Source: Ignavibacteriales bacterium (GTDB taxonomy: Bacteria > Bacteroidota > Ignavibacteria > Ignavibacteriales > Ignavibacteriaceae). From it: a DNA stretch of 64,000 nt. The stretch spans positions 620,001 through 684,000 of the forward strand of contig JADJHL010000011.1 in the NCBI GenBank assembly GCA_016707585.1. The letters are read 5' to 3'. The notes beneath the pieces are model-generated. The model was not told where the DNA came from, did no database searches, and saw only the letters and a program-made list of their open reading frames with translations. The translations under genes were made by a program, and so were the position numbers. Positions 44,218 through 52,779 of the stretch are shown piece after piece. Positions within the stretch are counted from its first letter, which is position 1. Each line of letters starts with the position of its first letter.

Positions 44218-45213
44218 ATGAAAACATACATAAAAATATTTTTGATTCTACTTGCTTGCGGAAATGTCTTTGCACAGAATCCAAATCTTGGAACTTCCGG
44301 CGCGCAATTTTTGCAATTGCCTGTTGGCGCACGAGCTGAAGCTATGAGCGGTGCAATTATTGGGCTTACTGATGATGCTTCTGCAGTATTCTGGAATCCT
44401 GCCGGTATAGTAAAAGTAAATAATGTACAGGCTCATTTTTCTTATATGGATTTGTATGATCTTTTTGATTTTAATGCCGCAGCAATCGTTTATAATGCTG
44501 GAGATTTTGGCGTGCTTGGTGCAAGTGTGATAATGCTATCAACAAATGAAATTGAAATCACGACAGAAGAAGAACCAAACGGAACCGGGCGATATTATGA
44601 TTATGGTGATGTTGCTTTAGGAATTTCTTATGCAAGATATTTAACAGATAGATTTAGTGTAGGTGTAAATATTAAATATATTAATCAAAGCATTTACAAT
44701 GAAACTGCTTCCGGTTTTGCTTTTGATATTGGAACGCAGTACAAGTTAGATTTTCAAAATCTTACAATTGCAATGTGCATGACAAACTTTGGTGCTGATA
44801 TGAAATATGATGGACCAGATCTTGACATAACCATTTTAAAAGATGATAGTTATTCTTCTAGCAGATTAATACCTAGCAGATTTACTACTGATGAGTATCC
44901 GCTTCCTTTAAGTTTTCAGGTTGGAATTGGCTTTGATGTTTTTGAATATGATTTTGTTAAGATGCGCGGCGCTATTGATGTAACTCATCCAAATGATAAT
45001 GCAGAACGTGCACACTTTGGAACTGAATTTTCTTTCTATGATAGATTTTTTGTTCGTGGTGGATATAAATACAACTACGATGATCAGGATTTTACATTTG
45101 GTGCAGGTGCAAATGTACCTTTAGGAAGTTCAGCAATTTATTTTGATTATGCTTACTCGATCTATGATATTTTGCCAAGTGTGCATCGTATTTCTGTTAA
45201 TTTAAGTTTCTAA
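44218..45213 (+). CDS. PorV/PorQ-family outer-membrane protein
   Basis: A 331-residue protein with a signal peptide (about 1-19, FAQN) and the family signature QLPVGARAEAMSGAIIGLTDDASAVFWNPAGI (about 33-64), followed by barrel strands to the end (VHRISVNLSF). PorV-type proteins carry T9SS cargo to the surface. It is placed between two cargo-type genes: a large secreted protein upstream and a T9SS-tagged peptidase 9 bp downstream. This suggests a dedicated carrier for them. A second family member is at 12451-13491. Confidence 0.87.
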   Translation: MKTYIKIFLILLACGNVFAQNPNLGTSGAQFLQLPVGARAEAMSGAIIGLTDDASAVFWNPAGIVKVNNVQAHFSYMDLYDLFDFNAAAIVYNAGDFGVLGASVIMLSTNEIEITTEEEPNGTGRYYDYGDVALGISYARYLTDRFSVGVNIKYINQSIYNETASGFAFDIGTQYKLDFQNLTIAMCMTNFGADMKYDGPDLDITILKDDSYSSSRLIPSRFTTDEYPLPLSFQVGIGFDVFEYDFVKMRGAIDVTHPNDNAERAHFGTEFSFYDRFFVRGGYKYNYDDQDFTFGAGANVPLGSSAIYFDYAYSIYDILPSVHRISVNLSF

Positions 45214-45222
45214 TTATATCAG

Positions 45223-47274
45223 ATGAAACTAATATTAGTATATCTTGTAATTAATATTAGTTTATTCGCTCAAGGATATATTTGCGCAGTTGGCGGCGGA
45301 AGCGAAGATTATGGTGATTGGAGTGATGCACCTTATAGTTGGGTTGTTCAAAAATCCGATAGCGGGAAAATAATTATTCTGGGTGTTAGCACTGCAACAG
45401 AATGGCTTCCAACATATTTTATGTCATTCGGTGCTGATACAGCTTACAATAAAACTATTTCTACAATTGCAGCCGCAAATCTTCAGGAAACTTACAATGA
45501 ACTTATTACCGCAAAAGCTATTTTCATTCGCGGTGGTGATCAATGGGATTATATCCGTTTGTGGAAGGGAACTAAAGTTGATTCAGCAATAAATTTTGTT
45601 TTTCAAAATGGCGGAGTAATTGCAGGAACGAGTGCCGGAGCCGCAGTTCTTGGGGATGTTGATTTTAGTGCACAAAGCGGTTCAGCTTATCCCGATGAAG
45701 CATTGCAAAATCCTTTTTACAGCAGAATGAAGTTTGAAAATAATTTCCTAAATCTTATTCCTAATGTTTTATTTGATACACACTTTACTGAACGCGCAAG
45801 ACACGGAAGACTAATTGCTATGATTTATAATCAGCATTATTCTTCAAGCAGAGATTTAATTGGTGCCGGAATAGATGACAGAACTGCAATTTGTATTTCT
45901 CCGAATGGAGTTGGTGAAGTAATGGGCAGCGGAGCAGTTTCGATTTTTTATGAAGATGATTTGACAAATTATGCTCCTATTACAAATGGTAAATACACAA
46001 TTGAGAATATGAGATCGCATCTTTTAACCAAAGGGTGGAAATATGATTTTATTAGTAATGATATTTCATTTATTCCGGAATCTGCAAAAGATGTTGATCC
46101 AAACCGTCTTTGGTTTTATCCGCAAACAAGTTTTTATTTAACAGGAAGTAATAATCTCGCTTCTCATCTAAATAATCTAACCTCATTCCTATCGGAAAAT
46201 AATAGTTCTAATGTGTTAGTTATTTCTCATCCAGGATTTAGTGGTTCTATTACTACCATTACAGATTTTTTAAGCTCCATAAATGTAACTTTTGATGTGT
46301 TGAATATTACTGATGTAAATCTTAATAATTCTGCAGATGCTGGAAAAATAAATCATGCTACTTGTTTTATTTTTACAGGTGATTCCTTAAACGTACTTAG
46401 TTATTTGAATCAGCCAATTGGTTTGGTGAATGCTGCTTTTTTTAATTCATTGGCTCAGAATATTCCAGTTTTCTTTTTTGGTAATACTGGTAAAATTTCA
46501 GGTCATTATTATGTTGGGAATACAGATACTGATTTGTATGCTGGATATAGAGGTAAGATGACTATCAAGGATGGTTTATTCATTTTCCCTGAGTTAATAT
46601 TTCAACCATTAATATTTGATGACTCTGATTTTTATGAAAATAGAATGAGTTCAGTTCTGTTGGGTATGATGAGAAATAGAAAACGAATTGGAATTTATCT
46701 TAACGGAAATGATATAGTAAAAGTTAAATCGTTAGAAAACTCTATCAGTGGAAATGTTCAAACTCCATATATACTTGTTGATGCCAGAGAAACCACAAAA
46801 GTTGATTCATCAACTTATCGAGCCAGCGGAAGTAGTGGTCCAAGACAAATTGTTGCAATGAATGATGTGCGATTTTCTGTTACAAATTATCCCGAAATAA
46901 AATATTTAATTGAGTCGGGAGTTTTTGATAAACTCTCTGCTGTTGAAGATAATCTTAATGTAACTTCACCAAATGATTTTGTTTTGTATCAGAACTATCC
47001 TAATCCATTTAATCCAAACACTACAATAAGTTTTTCAATTCCAGACTTAACTTCATCCTCCCCTTTACGAAAGGGGAGGAACGAGGTGGGGTTTATTACT
47101 CTTGCAATTTACGACATACTTGGAAATAAAATTATAACACTTTTAAATGAAGAAATAATTCCTGGTTATTATGAAGTACCATTTAATGGTTCAAATCTTT
47201 CAAGCGGGATTTACTTTTATAAATTATCAACACCAAATTATTCAGAAACAAAATCAATGGTACTATTAAAATGA
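45223..47274 (+). CDS. Secreted cyanophycinase-like peptidase (S51) with T9SS tag
   Basis: A 683-residue protein. It has a signal peptide (about 1-17, LFAQ), an S51 domain (about 18-260) with nucleophile GTSAGAA (S137), FIRGGDQWDYI and DTHFTERARHGRL, then a middle domain of about 300 residues that I do not recognise. It ends in a T9SS tag (about 584-683, NYPNPFNPNTTISF to KSMVLLK). Cyanophycinases of bacteria that feed on cyanophycin are secreted, which fits. The tag is interrupted in frame by about 13 residues encoded by a palindromic repeat (47056-47090). The stop overlaps the next start by 4 bp. Confidence 0.87.
   Translation: MKLILVYLVINISLFAQGYICAVGGGSEDYGDWSDAPYSWVVQKSDSGKIIILGVSTATEWLPTYFMSFGADTAYNKTISTIAAANLQETYNELITAKAIFIRGGDQWDYIRLWKGTKVDSAINFVFQNGGVIAGTSAGAAVLGDVDFSAQSGSAYPDEALQNPFYSRMKFENNFLNLIPNVLFDTHFTERARHGRLIAMIYNQHYSSSRDLIGAGIDDRTAICISPNGVGEVMGSGAVSIFYEDDLTNYAPITNGKYTIENMRSHLLTKGWKYDFISNDISFIPESAKDVDPNRLWFYPQTSFYLTGSNNLASHLNNLTSFLSENNSSNVLVISHPGFSGSITTITDFLSSINVTFDVLNITDVNLNNSADAGKINHATCFIFTGDSLNVLSYLNQPIGLVNAAFFNSLAQNIPVFFFGNTGKISGHYYVGNTDTDLYAGYRGKMTIKDGLFIFPELIFQPLIFDDSDFYENRMSSVLLGMMRNRKRIGIYLNGNDIVKVKSLENSISGNVQTPYILVDARETTKVDSSTYRASGSSGPRQIVAMNDVRFSVTNYPEIKYLIESGVFDKLSAVEDNLNVTSPNDFVLYQNYPNPFNPNTTISFSIPDLTSSSPLRKGRNEVGFITLAIYDILGNKIITLLNEEIIPGYYEVPFNGSNLSSGIYFYKLSTPNYSETKSMVLLK
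47056..47090. repeat. Palindromic repeat inside a coding sequence
   Basis: Perfect 11-bp arms, TCCTCCCCTTT (47056-47066) and AAAGGGGAGGA (47070-47080), around a 3-nt loop, followed by acgaggtggg. It is of the same style as the repeats at 23322 and 38060, but lies in the T9SS-tag codons of the cyanophycinase-like gene. It keeps the frame and adds SSPLRKGRNEVG. Confidence 0.8.
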
Positions 47275-48764
47275 CAAAAATAATTTTCTTTGTTTTAATT
47301 CTTGCAGCTGTGAATATGTTTTCACAAAGCGAACTTACGCCTTTGCAAAAATCTGATTATAAAAAAATCTCATCTCATTCTGAACTATATCAATTCATAA
47401 AAGAAGTTGATGAAAAATCTGATTTGATTAAAAGCGAAGTAATGACTAAGTCTGTTGAGGGTAAAGAATTATTCGCAGTTTATTTTTCTAAAGATGGTTT
47501 TGGGAAAGATGAATCAAAAATAAAAGTGTTAATCTTTGCACAGCAGCACGGTAATGAGCAATCAGGAAAAGAAGGTGCATTATTATTGATCAATGAATTA
47601 CTCAAACCTGAAAACCAATACTTATTTGATAAAATTGATTTTGTGTTAGTTCCACAAATGAATCCCGATGGATCTGAAAAAAATCAGAGACGCAATGGAA
47701 ATAGTATGGATCTTAATCGTAATCATTTAATTCTTACTGAACCAGAAACAATCGGACTTCATAAGTTATTTAATAAATATCTTTTTGAAGTAACGATGGA
47801 TGTTCATGAGTATGCTCCTTATGGTGAAACCTATAAGCAGTATGGTTATAGACACAATAACGATGAAGAACTTGGTGTGAATACAAATATTAATATTGAT
47901 GGAAAAATCAGAACAATGCAGAAGAAAGTTTATTTGCCTTATATTGAAAAATATTTTGAAGATAGAAACTTTTCATATTTTGAATACAGTCCCGGAGGAC
48001 CACCGGAAATTGACTACATTAGACACAGTACGTTTGATATAAATGACGGAAGACAAAGCTTAGGAATTCAAAATACTCTTTCATTTATCCAGGAAGGATT
48101 AAACGGTAAAGATGTTTTTATTGATAACATTAAACATCGCGCTGAAGGACAAATGACCGGAATGCTTGGATTACTGGAGTTTGTATATAATCATAAAGAC
48201 GAAATTAAGAGCTTAGTAAAAACCGAAAAAGAAAAATTAGTTAGCAATACAGTATCAGGTAAAGTTGCAATCCAATTAGATCATTTTGCTGATGGAAGTA
48301 AACTTGAACTTCCTTTGCTTTCATATTATTCGAATAATGATACAGTAATAACAGTTAGTGATTATCGTCCAATCGTAAAATCTATTTATGATGTTGTTAG
48401 ACCAACGGGATATTTGGTTCCTAAAAATCTAACAGAAATTGTTGCCTGGGCTGATAGACACGAATTAATTTATTCTGATTATAGAAAATCTGATGAAGAT
48501 ATAATTGAACAATACTTTATTAGTGGAATTGACTCAATGGATTTTGAAAGAGATATAATTGTTAATCCGACTGTTGAAGTAGATCAGATCAAAAATGATT
48601 TGGTTGAAGCTGATTATATTTTTATTCCCGTAAATCAACTAAGAAATAATATGATCGTAATTGCACTAGAACCAAAATCGGAATTAGGTTTAGTTACGTA
48701 TAAACAGTTTGAACACCTTCTTAAGAAAGGTGAAATATTCCCTATACTTAGATTGGTGAAATAA
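47271..48764 (+). CDS. M14-family zinc carboxypeptidase, secreted
   Basis: A 497-residue protein with a signal peptide (about 1-18, MFSQ). The M14 zinc-binding site is complete: QQHGNEQSGKEG (H93, E96) and the second His in MDVHEY (H179). NPDGSEKNQRRNGNSMDLNRNH (131-152) supplies the substrate-binding Arg/Asn region. The metallopeptidase domain covers about 30-330 and a further C-terminal domain about 340-497. It should remove C-terminal or D-configured residues from peptides outside the cytoplasm. Its start overlaps the T9SS-tagged peptidase gene by 4 bp. Confidence 0.88.
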   Translation: MTKIIFFVLILAAVNMFSQSELTPLQKSDYKKISSHSELYQFIKEVDEKSDLIKSEVMTKSVEGKELFAVYFSKDGFGKDESKIKVLIFAQQHGNEQSGKEGALLLINELLKPENQYLFDKIDFVLVPQMNPDGSEKNQRRNGNSMDLNRNHLILTEPETIGLHKLFNKYLFEVTMDVHEYAPYGETYKQYGYRHNNDEELGVNTNINIDGKIRTMQKKVYLPYIEKYFEDRNFSYFEYSPGGPPEIDYIRHSTFDINDGRQSLGIQNTLSFIQEGLNGKDVFIDNIKHRAEGQMTGMLGLLEFVYNHKDEIKSLVKTEKEKLVSNTVSGKVAIQLDHFADGSKLELPLLSYYSNNDTVITVSDYRPIVKSIYDVVRPTGYLVPKNLTEIVAWADRHELIYSDYRKSDEDIIEQYFISGIDSMDFERDIIVNPTVEVDQIKNDLVEADYIFIPVNQLRNNMIVIALEPKSELGLVTYKQFEHLLKKGEIFPILRLVK

Positions 48765-48775
48765 TTTTATGAAAG

Positions 48776-48835
48776 TCATTGCGAGTGAGTCTTCTGCCAT
48801 AGGCATCCCTTTGGTAGAGAGAAGCAATCTGTTAG
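48776..48835. repeat. Composite palindromic repeat (GTCATTGCGAG ... GAAGCAATCT)
   Basis: GTCATTGCGAG near the left edge and GAAGCAATCT near the right edge are complementary at ATTGC/GCAAT and are a known style of dispersed repeat in bacterial genomes. Inside is CCATAGG-catc-CCTTTGG (48797-48814), similar to the hairpin at 63884-63902 (same catc loop). It fills the gap between the M14 gene and the lysine-dehydrogenase-like gene. Confidence 0.7.
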
Positions 48836-48978
48836 TAAGATGAATTCATTACAGCAAAATATTAGTAATCATTCAGTCAATTTTATAAATAGATTTAGCG
48901 GTTTATAAGAGTTCTTCATCTATTTAAATAACACAACAGAAATTGTTGTAAATAAAAACAAAATTTATGGAGAATAAA

Positions 48979-50118
48979 ATGAATGTACTTGTTTTAGGCT
49001 GCGGCCTTGTAGGTCGCCCAATGGCTTTGGATCTTGCGAATGATGAATCATTTAATGTTACAGTGGCTGATATCAATCTAAAAAATCTAAAAAAAATTCC
49101 CGCGACTCTTCCAATTAAAAAGATGCAAAAAGATCTTTCAAACCCTGATCAAATAAAATCTTTATTAAAAAAAGCTGATATTGTAATAAACGCTGTGCCT
49201 GGTTTTATGGGATTTAATACTCTTAGAGAGATCATTAAAGCAAAAAAAAATGTAGTTGATATTGCTTTCTTCCCTGAGAATCCGTTTGAACTTGATGAAC
49301 TTGCAAAACAAAATAATGTTACTGCTGTTGTTGATTGTGGAGTTGCACCCGGCATGAGCAATCTACTTGCTGGTTATGTTAATTCAATTTTAGATAAGAC
49401 AGAAACAGTTTTAATCTATGTCGGAGGCTTGCCAGTGGTACGGGAATTCCCATACGAATACAAAGCCGGATTTTCACCAATCGATGTGATAGAAGAATAC
49501 ACGCGTCCTGCAAGATATATTGAAAATGGAACTTTAGTTATTCGTCCTGCTTTATCTGATCCTGAATTTCTTAACTTTGATGAAGTTGGAACACTTGAAG
49601 CTTTTAATAGTGATGGATTAAGAACTTTAGCAAACACATTAACTGCACCAAATATGAAAGAGAAAACGCTTCGATATCCTGGTCATATTGAAAAGATGCG
49701 TGTGCTGCGTGAGTCTGGATTTTTCAGCCAGGATGAAGTTGATGTTAATGGAATTAAAATTAAGCCTATCGATTTCACATCAAAATTATTATTTCCTATG
49801 TGGGAACTTAAAGAGGGCGATGAAGAATTTACTGTGATGAAAGTAATTGTTGAAGGTGAAAAAGATAAAAAGAAAATCCGATACACTTATAATTTATTAG
49901 ATAGGCATGACAAAAAAACAAATATTCACTCAATGGCAAGAACAACTGGTTATACAGCCACAACCATGGTACGGCTATTAGCAAAAGGAATGTTCGATCA
50001 AAAAGGAATTTGTCCGCCTGAGTATATCGGGCAAAAACCTGAATGTGTGGATTTCGTTTTGAATGAACTAAAAGAAAAAGGAGTAATCTATAATAAAGTT
50101 ATAGAATCTTTGAAATAA
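48979..50118 (+). CDS. Lysine 6-dehydrogenase-like / saccharopine-dehydrogenase-family enzyme
   Basis: I place the start at 48979 (MNVLVLGCGLVG), with GGAG 5 bp upstream; the frame is open to 48967. It has about 379 residues: an N-terminal Rossmann domain (GCGLVG near residues 8-13) and the saccharopine-dehydrogenase-type catalytic part. The motif VVDCGVAPGMSNLLAGYVNS...VLIYVGGLPV closely matches L-lysine 6-dehydrogenase enzymes, which oxidise lysine to 2-aminoadipate semialdehyde with NAD. Another amino acid substrate is possible. It overlaps the next gene by 1 bp. Confidence 0.8.
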   Translation: MNVLVLGCGLVGRPMALDLANDESFNVTVADINLKNLKKIPATLPIKKMQKDLSNPDQIKSLLKKADIVINAVPGFMGFNTLREIIKAKKNVVDIAFFPENPFELDELAKQNNVTAVVDCGVAPGMSNLLAGYVNSILDKTETVLIYVGGLPVVREFPYEYKAGFSPIDVIEEYTRPARYIENGTLVIRPALSDPEFLNFDEVGTLEAFNSDGLRTLANTLTAPNMKEKTLRYPGHIEKMRVLRESGFFSQDEVDVNGIKIKPIDFTSKLLFPMWELKEGDEEFTVMKVIVEGEKDKKKIRYTYNLLDRHDKKTNIHSMARTTGYTATTMVRLLAKGMFDQKGICPPEYIGQKPECVDFVLNELKEKGVIYNKVIESLK

Positions 50119-51140
50119 TGAAATTGAATCACTCGCTTAATAAAATACATACAATAAAATTAGCAAGTATTCCAACTCCTTTGGATGAAGCTCCGCGATT
50201 TGCAGATAAAATTGGTCTATCAAAACTATTTATTAAGCGAGATGATTTAACAGGGCTTGCTGGTGGTGGAAACAAAGCAAGGAAACTTGAGTATGATTTT
50301 GAAGAAATTGTAAACGGCGGTTATGATGTTGTAATTACTGCCGGCGGAATTCAATCTAATCATGCAAGAATGACAGCAGCAGCAGCCCGTAAACTTGGAC
50401 TTGATGTTAAACTTGTGCTTGGCGGGCCAGATTTTGAAACCGAAAAAGGAAATTTACTTCTTGATGTCATGTTCAATGCTGAGATAAGATATTTAGTTGA
50501 TGATGATGCAAATGTCAGTTTGGAAAATGAAATGAATAAATGGGCAGATGAACTTTTAAAAGAGGGAAGAAAATCATTTGTAATTCCAATTGGAGGAAGC
50601 ACAGGACTTGGAGCACTCGGCTATGTCAAAGCGATGGAAGAACTTTCTGCACAACTTAAAAATGATAATGTACAAATAATTGTTGGTGTTGGTTCCTGTG
50701 GGACTTTTGCAGGAACAATTCTAGGTTCAAAAATATTTCTTCCTAAAGCACGAGTAATCGGAATCAGTGTTTCAAGAACTTCGGAGGCAATAAAGAAAAG
50801 AACTTCTGAATTGATCCAGGAAAGTGCTGAATTGATTAATTATAGACTTAATGAGAAAATTTTAGTTGAATGTTATGATGTTTATCATAATGAATACGGA
50901 ATGATTACAGAAGCTGGAAAGCAAGCAATTGATGATACTGCAAACCTTGAAGGTATTTTACTTGATCCGATTTATACGGGTAAAGTAATGGCTGGCTTAA
51001 TTGATTTGGTTGATAAAGATATTATTGATAAAAGTATTCCAGTAATATTTATTCATACCGGAGGAATGCCGATTATATTTTCTTTTGAATCGCAGCTTGG
51101 TAATAAAATTAATTGTACGAAAATATTTCCTAAGAATTAA
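50118..51140 (+). CDS. PLP-dependent D-cysteine desulfhydrase / ACC deaminase family enzyme
   Basis: A 340-residue fold-type II PLP enzyme. The PLP lysine is in GGGNKARKLEYD (K53), and other family motifs are ITAGGIQSNHARMTAAAARKLGL (about 75-97) and VIPIGGSTGLGALGY (155-169). Members deaminate D-cysteine, ACC or other D-amino acids; specificity is not resolved by sight. Its start overlaps the lysine-dehydrogenase-like gene, and the next gene encodes a serine hydrolase. This fits use of D- or unusual amino acids released from a polymer. Confidence 0.88.
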   Translation: MKLNHSLNKIHTIKLASIPTPLDEAPRFADKIGLSKLFIKRDDLTGLAGGGNKARKLEYDFEEIVNGGYDVVITAGGIQSNHARMTAAAARKLGLDVKLVLGGPDFETEKGNLLLDVMFNAEIRYLVDDDANVSLENEMNKWADELLKEGRKSFVIPIGGSTGLGALGYVKAMEELSAQLKNDNVQIIVGVGSCGTFAGTILGSKIFLPKARVIGISVSRTSEAIKKRTSELIQESAELINYRLNEKILVECYDVYHNEYGMITEAGKQAIDDTANLEGILLDPIYTGKVMAGLIDLVDKDIIDKSIPVIFIHTGGMPIIFSFESQLGNKINCTKIFPKN

Positions 51141-51147
51141 GTGAACG

Positions 51148-52629
51148 ATGTACAGAATATTAACGATTGCAATTTTCTTTTTAACTTTCCAATTAAACAT
51201 CTTTCCTCAAGATAGTATTCAATCTCTTATACAGAAATTTAAAGACAAAGATCAATTCTTGAATGGTGAAGTAATAAATGAATTAGTAAAGATTGGGGAA
51301 CCAGCTGTAGAGTACTTAACAAAATCATTACAAGATGAAGATGAAAATGTTAGATGGTGCTCAGCAATTGCATTAGAAAAAATTAGTCCGGCCGGTAAGA
51401 AGGCAATTCCATTTTTAACTAAAGCACTCAAAGATAAAAACTCAGATGTAAGATGGTGTTCAGCACTCGCACTCGGTAATTTTCAAACTGATGCCGTATC
51501 AGCAATTTCTGAATTACAAAAACTTTTGTCTGACGAAGATTATAATGTGAGATGGGCAGCTTATATCTCATTAAGTAAGATTGATAAAAAATATTTGAAT
51601 GTTACTCCTACTCTTTCTCAAAAAATTAGTGCAATAGAAAACTTAACTCCTGAATTGATGGAAGAATTAAATGTTCCTGGAGTTTCAATGAGCATAATTT
51701 CTGATAAAAACATTTTTTATTCAAAATTTTTTGGCATTTCTGATGCTTCATTGAAAACCAATGTATCTGAAAAAACAATGTTTGAAGCCTGCTCAATGAG
51801 TAAACCTGTGTTTGCATTTTTTGTTTTAAAATTAGTAGAACAAGGTAAACTGGATTTAGACAAACCTCTTTATGATTATCTACCCGAAAAATTTATTTGT
51901 GAAGATGAAGATTATCCAAAACAAATTACTGCAAGAATGATTCTATCTCATACAAGTGGATTACCAAATTGGCGAAAGGGAAGTGAGGAGAATGAAAGTC
52001 CGCTTCCAATTTATTTTAAACCCGGAACAAAATTCAGTTACTCTGGTGAGGGAATTTATTATTTACAAAGAGTAGTTGAACATATCACAAATGAATCATT
52101 AGAATCTTTTGCAAAACGAACATTGTTTGATAAACTCGGTTTAGAATCAACAAGTTTTGTCTGGACTGAAAAGCTGAATCCACAAATTGCAACCGGACAC
52201 AACACTGATGGAAAATGTAATGAACGGAAAAAATATGTTCACGGTAATGCAGCCTACACTCTTTACACAACGTCTGATGAATATGCAAAGTTAATACTTG
52301 AAATTATGAATCCGGGAAATCAAAATGATTATTCACTTTCTAACTCAATGATTAAAGAAATGTTAACTCATCAGGTTCGTGTTGATAACCGAGATGTTAT
52401 TGACAGACCGGGAAGAAATTTAGGTTTGCAGGGGTTCAGAGGATTAGGTTGGGCAATTGATTCTACAATTACCGGTGATGTTATTTATCATAGCGGAGCT
52501 AATCAAACAGGATTCAGATGTTATTCGCAATTTAGTCCAAAGGATGGTTCCGGAATTGTGATAATGACTAATGGAGAAAATGGAAGTGAACTCTGGCAAA
52601 GACTAATTAAAGTTATTGGTAATTTATAA
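51148..52629 (+). CDS. HEAT-repeat plus serine beta-lactamase-like hydrolase fusion
   Basis: A 493-residue protein with an N-terminal signal (about 1-20, NIFPQ). Residues about 40-150 hold three or four HEAT/PBS-lyase-type helical repeats (VRWCSAIALEKI, VRWCSALALGNF, VRWAAYISLSKI). From about 165 on is a class C beta-lactamase/D-aminopeptidase fold with S216-M-S-K219, Tyr motif YSGEG (Y298) and a late YHSGANQTGF. All three active-site motifs are present, so it should be a catalytic serine hydrolase or esterase/peptidase outside the cytoplasm. The HEAT part probably binds a partner or substrate. The combination is uncommon. Confidence 0.85.
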   Translation: MYRILTIAIFFLTFQLNIFPQDSIQSLIQKFKDKDQFLNGEVINELVKIGEPAVEYLTKSLQDEDENVRWCSAIALEKISPAGKKAIPFLTKALKDKNSDVRWCSALALGNFQTDAVSAISELQKLLSDEDYNVRWAAYISLSKIDKKYLNVTPTLSQKISAIENLTPELMEELNVPGVSMSIISDKNIFYSKFFGISDASLKTNVSEKTMFEACSMSKPVFAFFVLKLVEQGKLDLDKPLYDYLPEKFICEDEDYPKQITARMILSHTSGLPNWRKGSEENESPLPIYFKPGTKFSYSGEGIYYLQRVVEHITNESLESFAKRTLFDKLGLESTSFVWTEKLNPQIATGHNTDGKCNERKKYVHGNAAYTLYTTSDEYAKLILEIMNPGNQNDYSLSNSMIKEMLTHQVRVDNRDVIDRPGRNLGLQGFRGLGWAIDSTITGDVIYHSGANQTGFRCYSQFSPKDGSGIVIMTNGENGSELWQRLIKVIGNL

Positions 52630-52660
52630 TTAATGGTTTAATCATCAAATATAATGCAAG

Positions 52661-52728
52661 CCACTAATTACACGAATTTATACTAATGATTTCTAATTTT
52701 GTTAAGTGATAATTCGTGCAATTCGTGG
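52661..52728. repeat. Inverted repeat, ACGAATT family
   Basis: CCACTAATTACACGAATT (52661-52678) and AATTCGTGCAATTCGTGG (52711-52728) are imperfect inverted copies (16 of 18 positions), with 32 bp between. It lies between the HEAT-hydrolase and NSAR/MenC-like genes and is a distinct repeat family from the others in the window. Confidence 0.75.
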
Positions 52729-52779
52729 TAAAATATATTGATATATACTTTATACAAATAATTTATTGAAAGAACTAAA

